Shown: one piece after another, positions 1 through 9,044 of the stretch
Layout of the letters: each line of letters opens with the position of its first letter
How positions within the stretch are numbered: the stretch's first letter is position 1
From: an uncultured Saprospiraceae bacterium
GTDB taxonomy: Bacteria; Bacteroidota; Bacteroidia; Chitinophagales; Saprospiraceae
Assembly: GCA_937944245.1 (NCBI GenBank)
Contig: CALDYY010000009.1
Coordinates: 1-64,000 of the forward strand
Reading direction: 5' to 3'
DNA length: 64,000 bases
Made by a program: the position numbers and the translations under genes
The notes under the pieces: generated by a model
What the model was told of the DNA's origin: nothing
Seen by the model: only the letters and a program-made list of their open reading frames with translations
The model's database searches: none

Positions 1-176
1 CCTGTCAGGCGGGGCATCAAAATATCTGCTACGACTAAGTCTATGTTAAGTTGCTCTATTTTTTCCCAAGCAGCACGCCCATCCTTAGCCAACACTACAT
101 CAAAGCCTACTTTGCGCATTCTAAATTCTAAAGCGGTAAGCAGTATTTCTTCATCCTCACAAATCAGTATATTCAT
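1..176 (-). CDS. Response regulator receiver domain (5' part, cut by window edge)
   Basis: Reading the minus strand from an ATG at 174-176 gives a 58-codon open frame that runs off the window. It begins MNILICEDEE and continues to a DLVVADILMPRLTG segment, which is the standard CheY-like pattern: an acidic pair near residue 8-9 and the phospho-acceptor Asp in the VADILMP segment near residue 52. The domain therefore takes phosphate from a partner histidine kinase. The output domain lies outside the window, so the regulated process cannot be told. It is divergent from the alpha-oxoamine synthase gene, with about 270 bp between the two starts. Confidence 0.85.
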   Translation of the reverse strand, partial: MNILICEDEEILLTALEFRMRKVGFDVVLAKDGRAAWEKIEQLNIDLVVADILMPRLT

Positions 177-388
177 GTTGTTGTCTTGAAAACTGTTGTA
201 AAATTAGGGTATTCCCCTTTAATAACGTTAAATCTTTCTCACATGGATTGCTATGCGCCTTTAAATTATTTATGTTGCTATGAAATAATTATACACAAGA
301 AAAGTAAAAAGCGTGACATTTATTTTATTAAAGCCTTCTAAAATGAGTAAAATTAAATACTACTCGCTAGATTTTTGCTTAAACTTCA

Positions 389-396
389 TAACTTTG
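389..396 (+). promoter_or_regulatory. Candidate -7 promoter element
   Basis: TAACTTTG matches the Bacteroidota -7 consensus TAnnTTTG and lies about 50 bp upstream of the ATG at 449. No TTTG -33 element is seen at the usual 18-20 nt spacing, so the call rests on the -7 motif and its position only. Confidence 0.35.
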
Positions 397-448
397 TGTT
401 GTTCGCAAAATGTAACTATTACAATTATCTTTACTAAATACGATAAAT

Positions 449-1711
449 ATGACCGATTTATTTGATAAATTGGTGAAGTCAAGAGGCGCGCTTCAACAAT
501 TTCAAAGTGACCTAACGGATGGCTATTTCTTCTTCCCAAAGTTAGAAGGAGAAATAGGCAGTAGGATGAAATTTAAAGGCAAGGAAAAAATTGTTTGGAG
601 TATCAACAATTATCTAGGATTAGCCAATCATCCAGAAGTTCGCAAAGCAGATGCGGAAGCAGCAGCAGAATGGGGTTTAGCTTATCCAATGGGGGCGAGA
701 ATGATGACGGGGCAAACGACAATGCACGAACAATTAGAAAATGAGTTGGCATCGTTTGTAGGTAAAGAAAAGGCTTTTTTACTCAACTATGGCTATCAAG
801 GTATTATGTCTGTCGTGGATTCCATGCTCGACCGTCGAGATGTAGTCGTTTACGATAAGGACTGCCATGCCTGTATCTATGATGGTATTCGTATGCACTT
901 AGGCAAGCGCTTTCCATTTGAGCATAATGACATGACTAGCTTTGCCAAGCAAATTGAAAAAGCTAAGGAAACGGCACAACAAACAGGGGGCGGTATTCTG
1001 GTGATTTCAGAGGGCGTTTTTGGAATGCAAGGCGATCAAGGCAAACTCAAGGAAATTGTTGCTTTCAAAAAAGAATATAATTTCCGATTGCTAGTGGATG
1101 ATGCGCACGGTTTTGGCACATTAGGTAAAACGGGTGCAGGTGCAGCAGAAGAACAAGAATGTTTGAATGAGGTGGATGTTTATTTTAGCACATTTGCAAA
1201 ATCAATGGCAAGTATTGGTGCATTTGTGGCTTCAGACGCGCCCATTATTGACTATTTGAGATATACGATGCGTTCACAAATTTTTGCAAAATCCCTGCCA
1301 ATGCCTATTGTAGTAGGTAATCTAAAACGATTAGCGCTACTTCGTTCCATGCCAGAATTGCGCGCCAAACTTTGGAGCAACGTGGATATGTTACGCAAAG
1401 GTTTACTGGAAAGAGGGTTTAGTACAGGAAATTCCAATAGCTGTGTAACGCCTGTCTTTCTGAATGGAATGCCAATGGAAGCTGCTGAATTGGTACTTGA
1501 TTTAAGAGAGAATTTTGATATTTTCTGTTCCGTAGTTGTTTATCCAGTAGTGCCTAAAGGGATGATTTTATTAAGGCTAATTCCAACTGCTGTACATACG
1601 GAAGAAGATGTGAATATTACTTTGCGGGCGTTTTCTGCTATTCGCGAAAAATTAGCATCGGGTTACTACCTTAAAATCAGTGAAGCTAAGCATGGTTCAC
1701 ATGCTAAATAG
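449..1711 (+). CDS. Alpha-oxoamine synthase family PLP enzyme (serine palmitoyltransferase-like)
   Basis: This 420-residue protein belongs to the fold-type I PLP-dependent acyltransferases (serine palmitoyltransferase, 2-amino-3-ketobutyrate CoA ligase, 8-amino-7-oxononanoate synthase). These condense an amino acid with an acyl-CoA and release CO2. Visible marks are NNYLGLANH at 53-61, the cofactor-binding VDDAHGFG around 216-223, and the Schiff-base lysine at about residue 251 in STFAKSMAS. The length is usual for the family. Bacteroidota make sphingolipids with enzymes of this group, so a lipid role is plausible. No biotin or threonine-catabolism gene lies beside it to argue for the other members, and sequence alone does not fix the substrate. 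It is a single gene followed by a strong hairpin. Confidence 0.8.
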   Translation: MTDLFDKLVKSRGALQQFQSDLTDGYFFFPKLEGEIGSRMKFKGKEKIVWSINNYLGLANHPEVRKADAEAAAEWGLAYPMGARMMTGQTTMHEQLENELASFVGKEKAFLLNYGYQGIMSVVDSMLDRRDVVVYDKDCHACIYDGIRMHLGKRFPFEHNDMTSFAKQIEKAKETAQQTGGGILVISEGVFGMQGDQGKLKEIVAFKKEYNFRLLVDDAHGFGTLGKTGAGAAEEQECLNEVDVYFSTFAKSMASIGAFVASDAPIIDYLRYTMRSQIFAKSLPMPIVVGNLKRLALLRSMPELRAKLWSNVDMLRKGLLERGFSTGNSNSCVTPVFLNGMPMEAAELVLDLRENFDIFCSVVVYPVVPKGMILLRLIPTAVHTEEDVNITLRAFSAIREKLASGYYLKISEAKHGSHAK

Positions 1712-1734
1712 GAATAGTTAGATTACATCGCCGA

Positions 1735-1768
1735 AAGCCTTTTGAAGTTTTTTAGCTTCAAAAGGCTT
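1735..1768 (+). terminator. Hairpin terminator after the oxoamine synthase gene
   Basis: Perfect 13-bp arms (1735-1747 and 1756-1768, AAGCCTTTTGAAG and its complement) enclose a T-rich 8-nt loop, 24 bp after the stop codon. The downstream tract is not U-rich, so termination efficiency is uncertain. Confidence 0.6.
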
Positions 1769-1897
1769 CATCCAAAACGTAAAAGCACATGCTGAACTAC
1801 TTTAAGGCAAATTTTGTATTAGCGCTTTACTTTGTTTTCGGATTGATGTAAAAATAAAATGGCAACAAATAACCAACAAAGCTACTACTAATAAAAA

Positions 1898-2947
1898 TTA
1901 TGTCTTCAATCGTTTTCGCACAGCAAAAGCCTGATAAGGATTTTCTTTTAATAGTAGATTAACTTCTTTTTTCGTAAATCCTTCTTTACGCAAAAGCGGT
2001 AAAAAATCCTGAAAAATCAAATGAAAAGGCAAAAAGCGACCACCTTGTGGCTTGTTCGCATCATACCAACCCGAATCTTGGGACAATAAGGTACGATGCA
2101 GGCATTTTTCTCGCTTCATCATTTGTAAATAATTGAGGTATTCTTGCTTTTTTTGTTCGCTTAATTGATAATTGAACGGGAAAAGTCCATCAAATTCTAC
2201 CCATGCTCCTTTTCGAGCAAGTTCAAGGTGAATGGCTGTATCTTCCTCATTTTGAGCATGAATCCAAACAAAAGCAGAAGGGTGCACACCTTGCTGCTCG
2301 ATAATGTTTAGTTCTTCCAATACAGCACCATTTCCGCCAGTATGCACGGCAATTGTCAAACCAGTTGCTTTGTGGGTAAGCGCACCTGCTTCAATAATTT
2401 TTCGTTGCAAATCAGAAATCGGACCGTTGCCAACGCTTAGTTTCATAAAGCCTGGTCGAATGTTTGTCCCATCTACACCCTCTTCCCACTCCTTAATCCA
2501 ACGATTGGCAAGTTCTTGCGGTGTTTCTGTTTTGACGTGTTCAGGCAGATATTTGTGGTCAACAGCACCATAATAACCTGTATTAGTAACGATATGTAAG
2601 CCCGTAGCGTCTGAAAGTTGTTGGAGTAACAATGGGGAACGCCCTAAATAATTAGGTGTACAATCAATAAAAGTAGTGCAGCCAAATTCCTTTAGCTTCA
2701 TCAGCAAAGGTAGCGCTGTTTCATACATCTCTTCGAGATTATAAACGGAGGTATCTATTTGGGCAGCACCTATGAAATCTACCACGATATGTTCATGCGG
2801 TAGCGTAACGCCCATTTGCTTTTTATCTATACAGCCATTTACAGTCATTACTTTCGGCTTACTAGATTTGGAAAACATTGCGCTAGGCACAACAAGTGTA
2901 GCATATGTACCTACACTAGCAACCTGTAAAAAGTGTCGGCGTTTCAT
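1898..2947 (-). CDS. Exported phosphotriesterase-family metal-dependent hydrolase
   Basis: A 349-residue amidohydrolase-superfamily protein of the phosphotriesterase family. The binuclear metal ligands can be picked out: HEH at 51-53, Lys169 in GFMKLSVGN (the carbamylated-lysine position), His202 in VHTGG, His230 in WIHAQN and Asp291 in SQDSGW. The N-terminus begins MKRRHFLQ and continues into a hydrophobic stretch to about residue 25. This resembles a twin-arginine signal and suggests export in folded, metal-loaded form. Members include phosphotriesterases, lactonases and enzymes of unknown substrate, so the reaction cannot be fixed here. It is a single gene, convergent with the oxoamine synthase gene and separated from porX by a hairpin. 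Confidence 0.82.
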   Translation of the reverse strand: MKRRHFLQVASVGTYATLVVPSAMFSKSSKPKVMTVNGCIDKKQMGVTLPHEHIVVDFIGAAQIDTSVYNLEEMYETALPLLMKLKEFGCTTFIDCTPNYLGRSPLLLQQLSDATGLHIVTNTGYYGAVDHKYLPEHVKTETPQELANRWIKEWEEGVDGTNIRPGFMKLSVGNGPISDLQRKIIEAGALTHKATGLTIAVHTGGNGAVLEELNIIEQQGVHPSAFVWIHAQNEEDTAIHLELARKGAWVEFDGLFPFNYQLSEQKKQEYLNYLQMMKREKCLHRTLLSQDSGWYDANKPQGGRFLPFHLIFQDFLPLLRKEGFTKKEVNLLLKENPYQAFAVRKRLKT

Positions 2948-3003
2948 TGTTTTTCGTTTTAGCTGAAATGGAATGACGTTAGCAACATAAAAAAGTAAAT
3001 AGT

Positions 3004-3037
3004 AGGACTTTTGAAGTATAGAATACTAAAAAGTCCT
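3004..3037 (-). terminator. Hairpin terminator downstream of porX
   Basis: AGGACTTTT..AGTAT (3004-3019) pairs with ATACTAAAAAGTCCT (3023-3037) with one bulge. It lies about 10 bp past the porX stop on the minus strand and before the phosphotriesterase gene, so it probably ends porX transcription. Confidence 0.55.
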
Positions 3038-3046
3038 TAAAAGATA

Positions 3047-4603
3047 TTATTTTGATTTTAGTCGAATAACAGGACAAATAATTTCCTCTAATGAGATACC
3101 ACCATGTTGGAAAGTATTTTTGTAGTAATTATGGAAATGGTTGTAATTATTTGGGTACAAAAAGAATTTATCCTCTTTGGCAAAAATAAATGCAGAACTT
3201 ACATTAGGGCGTGGTAGCATAACATCTTTAGGGTCTCTTATCTCTAGCACATCGCGTCTTTCATACTTTAAGTTGCGCCCTACTTTATAGCGTAAATTAG
3301 TCGTCGTTTCTCGGTCGCCTACTACTTTTGAAGGTGTATTTACTCGGATTGTCCCATGGTCGGTAGTTACGAAGAGTTGAATATTTCGTTCGGCAGCTTT
3401 TCGCAATGCTTCCCAAAGTGGCGAATGGGAAAACCAAGAATAGGTTAAAGAACGATAAGCAGTTTCGTCGCCTGCTAATTCTTTCAATACTTCCATCTCG
3501 GTACGCGCATGGGAAAGCATATCAATAAAATTATATACAATAACGGTTAAATCGTTATTTAAGTAATTGATAATGTTATCATTTACTTCTTTTGCTTTAT
3601 TAATGTTTGTTACTTTCACATAATCAAAGCGAATATTTTTGCGCACCAATCGCTTGATTTGAGCAGCTAATAAATCGTGTTCATGTAGGTTTTTTCCTCC
3701 TTGATCCATATCATTTCTCCACCAATCTGGATAGTGACGTTCAATTTCAGAAGGCATCATGCCTGCAAATATTGCGTTGCGGCTATACTGCGTTGAAGTT
3801 GGCAGTATGCTATAAAAATAATCTTCCTCCTCAGCCCGAAAATAATCAGTGAAAATAGGTTCAAGCACTCTCCATTGGTCGTAGCGCAGATTATCAAGCA
3901 ACAGCAATATGGATGGTGTGTCTTCGCTCAAATAAGGCAAAATTTTATTTCGCATTAAATTATGCGACATCAGTGGTCCGTCTTTTTTACCTTGTACCCA
4001 TTGCATATAGTTTTTTTCGATATACTTAGAGAAGGCAATATTTGCCTCGCTTTTTTGCATCGAAAGAATATCTTCCATCCCAACTGATTTGGAGGCATCA
4101 ATCTTCAATTCCCAATTAATTACCTTTCGATAAATATCAACCCATTCACTGTAATCCAGACCACTATTGATTTCCATGAGGATTTGACGAAACTCTTGTT
4201 GGTAATCAGAAGAAGTTTTTTCGCGTACCAATCTTTTATTGTCAATAATCTTTTTTAAGGTCAGTAAAATTTGGCTTGGATTGACAGGCTTCGTCAAGAA
4301 ATCAGTGATTTGCGCGCCAATAGCTTCTTCCATTACATCTTCTGCCTCATTTTTAGTAATCATTACCACTGGGAGGTGCGGATACTTATTTTTGATTTGT
4401 TCTAGTGCTTCTAAGCCAGTCAAACCAGGCATACTTTCATCTAAAAACACTACATCAATGTCGTTATTTTCGTCGCATTCTTCTAATGCGTCATGCCCGT
4501 TAGTAACAGTAATGACTTTGTACCCTTTCTTTTCAAGGAACATAATTTGAGGTTTCAGTAGGTCTATCTCATCGTCTGCCCAAAGGATTTTAATTCCATC
4601 CAT
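3047..4603 (-). CDS. porX: T9SS response regulator PorX (REC-PglZ)
   Basis: A 518-residue response regulator with a receiver domain (1-120; phospho-acceptor Asp55 in VFLDESMPG, conserved Lys105 in LTKPVNP), a helical linker (130-220) and a PglZ domain of the alkaline-phosphatase superfamily (about 225-518). PglZ metal and nucleophile residues are visible: Asp237, the Thr-Ser-Thr at 269-271, Asp361 and His365 in DMLSHAR, Asp415-His416 in TTDHGT, and His500 in QHGGIS. This architecture is diagnostic of PorX, which works with the kinase PorY in controlling type IX secretion; its PglZ domain has phosphodiesterase activity on oligonucleotides in studied homologues. No porY is adjacent. It is a monocistronic gene with a hairpin downstream. 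The ATG at 4603 is the only start consistent with a full receiver domain. Confidence 0.95.
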   Translation of the reverse strand: MDGIKILWADDEIDLLKPQIMFLEKKGYKVITVTNGHDALEECDENNDIDVVFLDESMPGLTGLEALEQIKNKYPHLPVVMITKNEAEDVMEEAIGAQITDFLTKPVNPSQILLTLKKIIDNKRLVREKTSSDYQQEFRQILMEINSGLDYSEWVDIYRKVINWELKIDASKSVGMEDILSMQKSEANIAFSKYIEKNYMQWVQGKKDGPLMSHNLMRNKILPYLSEDTPSILLLLDNLRYDQWRVLEPIFTDYFRAEEEDYFYSILPTSTQYSRNAIFAGMMPSEIERHYPDWWRNDMDQGGKNLHEHDLLAAQIKRLVRKNIRFDYVKVTNINKAKEVNDNIINYLNNDLTVIVYNFIDMLSHARTEMEVLKELAGDETAYRSLTYSWFSHSPLWEALRKAAERNIQLFVTTDHGTIRVNTPSKVVGDRETTTNLRYKVGRNLKYERRDVLEIRDPKDVMLPRPNVSSAFIFAKEDKFFLYPNNYNHFHNYYKNTFQHGGISLEEIICPVIRLKSK

Positions 4604-4863
4604 AGTGTTGTTGCTTGTGTTGATGTATTTTCAAGGAATAAAAAATGGATAATTACAATGCTTATGAAAGCAAAATTTATCCTAGTGCTAATGTCAGGAA
4701 AATTTAACTTCAAAAGCATTGGTTAAAATTCCTTCAATTATAATCATTGTTTCGTAGAAATGAAGAATAGCTTGTAAGTTTTGTGATTAAATATGGATTA
4801 AAAACCTAAAAAAACGTGCTTTATTGTTTGGTATCCTGAAAGCAATACTAACAATACTAATAA

Positions 4864-5565
4864 CTAAACCATTTTAGTGGATTGCAGTTGGATGTATTTA
4901 ATACTTTTTCCTACTTTCAGGTGCATTTGCTCATATTCTGTCTTAATGGACAGCTCCTCCATAAGTAAAGAATGAGCATAAATATTGTCACTTTGATAAT
5001 TTATTTGAAAAGTATTTACTTCCTGCAAAGTTTTGAGTGTAAACTCATACAACTCTGGAGAATCTGTTTTCAAATGAACTAATCCTTTAGGAACAAGTAT
5101 TTGTTGATACAGCTCCAAAAAGTGTGCACTGGTTAGACGACGATTGGCATTGGTGTTGCTCAAAAAAGGATCGGGAAAGGTAATCCAAATTTCATGTACT
5201 TCGTTAGGCTCAAAAAAGTATTGAATCTGTTCAATACGTGTACGCAAAAAAGCTACATTTTTTAACTCACTTTCTAAAGCCGTTTTTGCGCCTCTCCATA
5301 TACGCGCTCCCTTAATATCTACACCAATAAAATTGCGCTTGGGATAACGCATTGCCAAACCTAGCGTGTAATCTCCTTTGCCACAAGCCAGTTCTAAAGT
5401 GATGGGGTGAGCATTCTGAAAATGAAGTTGACCCCATTTTCCTTTTAAATCAACTATTTCACCTTGTTGACCTAATAAAGCAGGTTGTTTAGGGTCAAAA
5501 TTTTCATAGACGTGTGGAAAAGACAGTAAATCTGCAAATTTCAGTAATTTATTTCGCTTACTCAT
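4864..5565 (-). CDS. trmB: tRNA (guanine-N7-)-methyltransferase TrmB
   Basis: A 233-residue class I SAM methyltransferase that makes 7-methylguanosine at position 46 in the variable loop of tRNA. The SAM-binding motif LELACGKGDYT lies near 58-68, followed by FIGVDIKGARIW and the family signature IWITFPDPF near 126-134, then the C-terminal catalytic region with LKTDSPELYEFT. The length is usual. It is the second gene of a probable two-gene operon: the upstream alpha/beta hydrolase ends 11 bp before its ATG. About 260 bp downstream, before porX, show nothing but AT-rich sequence. Confidence 0.93.
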   Translation of the reverse strand: MSKRNKLLKFADLLSFPHVYENFDPKQPALLGQQGEIVDLKGKWGQLHFQNAHPITLELACGKGDYTLGLAMRYPKRNFIGVDIKGARIWRGAKTALESELKNVAFLRTRIEQIQYFFEPNEVHEIWITFPDPFLSNTNANRRLTSAHFLELYQQILVPKGLVHLKTDSPELYEFTLKTLQEVNTFQINYQSDNIYAHSLLMEELSIKTEYEQMHLKVGKSIKYIQLQSTKMV

Positions 5566-5576
5566 GAATGACGATA

Positions 5577-6371
5577 TTAAAAAAGTAATTCAGACAACTT
5601 TTTTTGATATGTTTCAAAAGAGGTAATATTTCGATGTGTTCCGCCCTCCAGAGTTGTAAAACTATCTTTTACTTGAAGCACCTGCTTTAATCGAATAGCT
5701 TCCCGGTAGGGAACTACACTATCTTTTGTGCCATGAAAAATATGTACTGGATAAGGTACTTGAGGGATATTTTGAGTATTGGATAATTGATAACGCAGTT
5801 TAAGTGGAAAATTAGTTAGTAGCAACCTCGCCCCTAAAACACCTGCTATACTACTGAATGGGGTTTCTAAAATCAATACTTTGGCAGTAACTTCTGTTGC
5901 TAATTTGGACGCTATGGCAGCCCCTAACGAGCGACCATACAGCACAATGTAATGTTTCGGATATCTTTGAGCCAGCCATTTATAGGCTTTTCGAGCATCT
6001 TGGTACATGTTTTCTTCGCTACTTATCCCTTTACTCTTTCCATAACCTCGATAATCAATAAATAAAACATCATACCCTCTTTCCACGAAAGGAACGTATT
6101 CTTTGCCCCATCGCTCTAAGTTTTTAGAATTACCATGAAAGTAAAGCACTACCCCTTTAGGTTGTACAACTTGAAAAAAAAGTCCATGCACAAATGTGCT
6201 ATCCGAGTAGGATAAATAAATTTCTTGACAAGGATGATTGAATTTATAGCTTGTTTCCGGCGCAGATGGCTTTCCTTGAAAAATTAAACGTTCTTGAAAA
6301 CGCTGTATGATAAAAATAGCGGAAATATAAAGCAGTATAAGTGCAAACAAGGAAATGAGGAAGTATTGCAT
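5577..6371 (-). CDS. Membrane-anchored alpha/beta hydrolase (Bem46/ABHD13-like)
   Basis: A 264-residue serine hydrolase with one N-terminal hydrophobic segment (about 3-23) that should anchor it in the inner membrane. The alpha/beta-hydrolase triad is visible: Ser148 in YGRSLGAA, Asp217 in HGTKDSVVP and His246 in GGTHRN. The oxyanion region is YFHGNSKN at 77-84, and IDYRGYGKS lies at 105-113. These marks fit the Bem46/ABHD13-like esterase/thioesterase group, whose substrates are mostly unknown. It lies just upstream of trmB with an 11-bp gap, so the two are probably co-transcribed. A strong hairpin separates it from rpmA. Confidence 0.82.
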   Translation of the reverse strand: MQYFLISLFALILLYISAIFIIQRFQERLIFQGKPSAPETSYKFNHPCQEIYLSYSDSTFVHGLFFQVVQPKGVVLYFHGNSKNLERWGKEYVPFVERGYDVLFIDYRGYGKSKGISSEENMYQDARKAYKWLAQRYPKHYIVLYGRSLGAAIASKLATEVTAKVLILETPFSSIAGVLGARLLLTNFPLKLRYQLSNTQNIPQVPYPVHIFHGTKDSVVPYREAIRLKQVLQVKDSFTTLEGGTHRNITSFETYQKKLSELLF

Positions 6372-6387
6372 GGCTAGTTTGCATGAT

Positions 6388-6420
6388 AAAGGGATTAGTA
6401 CAAACTGTACTAATCCCTTT
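6388..6420 (-). terminator. Terminator after rplU-rpmA
   Basis: Perfect 14-bp arms (6388-6401 and 6407-6420) enclose a 5-nt loop between the rpmA stop and the start of the hydrolase gene. It is the natural end of the ribosomal-protein operon. T runs lie on both sides. Confidence 0.7.
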
Positions 6421-6443
6421 TATGATTGTCTTTTTTACGCTAT

Positions 6444-7055
6444 TTATTCTGTAGGTTCTTTACCACCATCCAAGTAGTCTTGGTATGTTTTTAATTCTTC
6501 CCAATTACCAGCAGCAGCCATAGCGGCTTGCTTAGACCAAGTAGTTGGGTCATGTGATTTGTAGCGACTTCCTGCCTCTTCTAGTATTGCTCTTATTTTG
6601 TCTGCATCTGTCGCTGCTAATGCTTCAAATGTGGTAATGCCGGCATTAACTAATAATTCCGCAATTTTAGGACCTATGCCTTCAATTTTTGTTAAGTCGT
6701 CTACCTGTCCTGTTGCTACTACAACAGGTTCATTTGCTGGTTCAGCAGGCGTAGATGGTTTAGTATTAGGAAGTGTGGCTACCGTTTCTGCTACTTCTTT
6801 GAATGTCGGTACAACACTTACGAAAGTTCTATTTAACCTACTTTTCTTAAACACCACTTTACCATCTACGGCAGCATGAATCGTAAAGTCCTTGCCCAAA
6901 TAAGCATTTGCTCCTACATGAAATTTTGTTCCTCTTTGACGAACAATTATATTACCTGCCTTTGCGGTTTGTCCTCCAAATAACTTTACCCCTAGGCGTT
7001 TACTATGACTATCGCGACCGTTATCGGAACTACCGACCCCTTTTTTATGTGCCAT
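6444..7055 (-). CDS. rpmA: 50S ribosomal protein L27 with C-terminal helix-hairpin-helix extension
   Basis: Residues 1-83 are a normal bacterial L27: [16 protein letters not shown] start, [18 protein letters not shown] and a last strand at [14 protein letters not shown]27 reaches towards the peptidyl-transferase centre of the 50S subunit. The protein then continues in frame to 203 residues, where a usual L27 has about 85. Residues 84-118 form a Pro/Ala/Thr-rich linker. Residues 119-197 hold a helix-hairpin-helix module with [16 protein letters not shown] and GITTFEAL, then a conserved-looking [11 protein letters not shown] and [15 protein letters not shown] tail. HhH modules commonly bind nucleic acid backbone. 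The gene follows rplU by 44 bp in one operon. No stop or frameshift separates the two parts, so this looks like a true fusion. Confidence 0.93.
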   Translation of the reverse strand: MAHKKGVGSSDNGRDSHSKRLGVKLFGGQTAKAGNIIVRQRGTKFHVGANAYLGKDFTIHAAVDGKVVFKKSRLNRTFVSVVPTFKEVAETVATLPNTKPSTPAEPANEPVVVATGQVDDLTKIEGIGPKIAELLVNAGITTFEALAATDADKIRAILEEAGSRYKSHDPTTWSKQAAMAAAGNWEELKTYQDYLDGGKEPTE

Positions 7056-7099
7056 GACTTAATAATTTTTTTAAGTTAGAATTAACAACATTTATTTAA

Positions 7100-7411
7100 T
7101 TATCCAACGATAGCATTAATGCTTATCATGGTGAAACGCTGACGGTGTCCTTTCTTGCGTACATAGCCTTTTCTGCGTTTCTTTTTGAAGATAATTACTT
7201 TATCTCCTTTTACATGGTCAACCACCGTAGCATTTACTTTAGCTCCTGCTATTGTTGGTTTGCCAATTCGTACACTTTCACCATTTTGTATGAGGTGTAC
7301 TTGATCGAAGGACAATTTTTCTCCTTCTGATGCCGCTAGCTGGTGGACATAAATCTCTTGTCCTTGCTCAACTTTGAATTGTTGACCAGCAATAGTGACT
7401 ATTGCAAACAT
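7100..7411 (-). CDS. rplU: 50S ribosomal protein L21
   Basis: A 103-residue L21, standard length. It begins MFAIVTIAGQQFKVEQG, has the central GKPTIAGAKV and the basic tail with KRRKGYVRKKGHRQ that contacts 23S rRNA. It is the first gene of the rplU-rpmA operon and has a full Bacteroidota-type promoter just upstream (7446-7475). Unlike the neighbouring L27 it has no extra C-terminal domain. Confidence 0.96.
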   Translation of the reverse strand: MFAIVTIAGQQFKVEQGQEIYVHQLAASEGEKLSFDQVHLIQNGESVRIGKPTIAGAKVNATVVDHVKGDKVIIFKKKRRKGYVRKKGHRQRFTMISINAIVG

Positions 7412-7445
7412 AATTTCAAAATTTACTGTTGTTCAAAAATGGATG

Positions 7446-7475
7446 CAAAGATAATAAATATTTCTTGATGTCAAA
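7446..7475 (-). promoter_or_regulatory. Promoter of rplU-rpmA (-33 TTTG, -7 TATCTTTG)
   Basis: On the minus strand TTTG (7475-7472) is followed after 18 nt by TATCTTTG (7453-7446), an exact fit to the Bacteroidota sigma-ABfr consensus TTTG-N18/19-TAnnTTTG. It sits about 35 bp before the rplU ATG. Confidence 0.7.
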
Positions 7476-7491
7476 ATGAAACTAACGCTTG

Positions 7492-8166
7492 TTACGCATA
7501 TTTTTTTAGCAGTTCATCAATTAAGGTTAATGAAATATCGCTCATGCTTTGCACGACAATATCGGCGTGGGTGATATTTTGCTTTCCCGAATTAGGGTTT
7601 TGATGACCGATACACGCCATACCTGCCGCTTTTGCAGCAGTTACACCATTTTTGGAATCTTCAATTACTAAGCATTGATTTGGCGTGACGCCACCTAACT
7701 CAGCAGCTTTTAAGAAAATAGCAGGATTGGGTTTTGATTCTGGCAACTCTGCACCACTTACTTTATGCGAAAAAAAATCGGTTAACCCCAAAAGGGAAAG
7801 CACTAAGTTAATATTCTCCCTATTAGCGGAAGAACCCAAAATAAGTTGATAATCGGCGGCAGCTAATGTTTCTATTAATTCTCTTGTCCCTGCAATAGGT
7901 TGTAAGTCAGTAGCTTCTCTCAAATGTTGCATGAATTGTTTTTTGAGGTCGCTCATATATACTTCAATGGGTTCGCTGAGGTGATAGGTATTTTTGATGT
8001 ATGTTAAGTTCATTTTGGCAGAAGAACCTACAAATATTTCTAGTTCTTCTTGCTGAAGATGAATACCCATTTGCGCAAAATAATTCACAGTAATCCCTCT
8101 GTGGATGGGTTCGCTATCTATAATAACACCATCCATATCAAAAATGACAGTCGGTTGAATTTTCAT
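7492..8166 (-). CDS. HAD-superfamily phosphatase (beta-phosphoglucomutase-like)
   Basis: A HAD hydrolase of about 224 residues in the beta-phosphoglucomutase/phosphatase subgroup, acting on small phosphorylated metabolites. Motif I FDMDGVIIDSEP holds the nucleophile and acid Asp pair, a helical cap follows, motif II is LILGSSA, motif III is the lysine in ESKPNPAIFLKA, and motif IV is VIEDSKNGV. I chose the ATG at 8166 (MKIQPTVIFDMDG). An upstream in-frame ATG at 8220 would add 18 residues before the first strand that have no counterpart in the family. It lies about 60 bp downstream of hisF on the same strand and may be co-transcribed. A histidinol-phosphate phosphatase role is possible from context but not shown by motifs. 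Confidence 0.82.
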   Translation of the reverse strand: MKIQPTVIFDMDGVIIDSEPIHRGITVNYFAQMGIHLQQEELEIFVGSSAKMNLTYIKNTYHLSEPIEVYMSDLKKQFMQHLREATDLQPIAGTRELIETLAAADYQLILGSSANRENINLVLSLLGLTDFFSHKVSGAELPESKPNPAIFLKAAELGGVTPNQCLVIEDSKNGVTAAKAAGMACIGHQNPNSGKQNITHADIVVQSMSDISLTLIDELLKKYA

Positions 8167-8224
8167 GTTTTTTAGCAAAGAAACGTAAAAAAACGCAAGC
8201 GAACTTAGCATAGTATTCAAAAAA

Positions 8225-8980
8225 TCATATGCGTATAGGCACTTGACGTTGCTTCAAGTATTGTTTTAAAGCACTAATTTCTATTTCTTTGAAATGAAAA
8301 ATACTTGCCGCCAATGCAGCATCGGCTTTGCCTTTGGTAAAAACATCGTAAAAATGTTCCATACTACCTGCTCCACCCGAAGCAATAATGGGAATATTGA
8401 GTAAACCAGAAATTTGCGCAAGGGCTTCATTGGCGAAGCCCATCTTTGTGCCATCGTGATTCATAGAAGTAAATAAAATTTCTCCTGCACCTCTATTTTC
8501 ACTTTCTTTTGCCCAATCGAATAGATATTTATCCGTAGGCACTCGACCACCGTTCAAATGGACTACCCAATTATCGCCTATCATTTTTGCATCAATGGCA
8601 ACTACAACAAACTGACTGCCAAAACGCTTGGCTAAGTCTTCAATCAACTGCGGATTACGCACGGCTGCCGAGTTAATAGATACCTTATCTGCTCCTGATT
8701 CTAACAAGATCTCTGTATCCGCAACGGTGCTAATCCCTCCACCAATCGTGAAAGGAATATTCAAATGTGCTGCAATTTCTCTAGCAAGTGCGGCTAGTGT
8801 CTTTCGCCGTTCATGCGTTGCTGTAATGTCCAGAAATACCAATTCATCAGCGCCCTGTTCACTGTATAATGCGCCCAACTCAACGGGGTCGCCAGCATCT
8901 TTGAGATTTACAAAATTTACGCCCTTTACCGTTCTACCATCTTTAATATCTAGGCAGGGGATAATTCGTTTGGTTAGCAT
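8225..8980 (-). CDS. hisF: Imidazole glycerol phosphate synthase, cyclase subunit HisF
   Basis: A 251-residue (beta/alpha)8 barrel that with HisH converts PRFAR and glutamine-derived ammonia to imidazole glycerol phosphate and AICAR in histidine synthesis. Diagnostic marks are the start [15 protein letters not shown] with catalytic Asp11, FLDITAT, the phosphate-binding GGGIST and ASGGAG turns, and VVVAIDAKM holding the second catalytic Asp near residue 130. The length is normal. HisH and the other his genes are not in the window, so the histidine genes are either split or the rest lies elsewhere. The next gene downstream is the HAD phosphatase. Confidence 0.96.
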   Translation of the reverse strand: MLTKRIIPCLDIKDGRTVKGVNFVNLKDAGDPVELGALYSEQGADELVFLDITATHERRKTLAALAREIAAHLNIPFTIGGGISTVADTEILLESGADKVSINSAAVRNPQLIEDLAKRFGSQFVVVAIDAKMIGDNWVVHLNGGRVPTDKYLFDWAKESENRGAGEILFTSMNHDGTKMGFANEALAQISGLLNIPIIASGGAGSMEHFYDVFTKGKADAALAASIFHFKEIEISALKQYLKQRQVPIRI

Positions 8981-9044
8981 TATTTAGATTTAGATTGTGT
9001 TGGACAATAAATGATTTAGATAGTTGGAAAAGTCAATTCCAATA

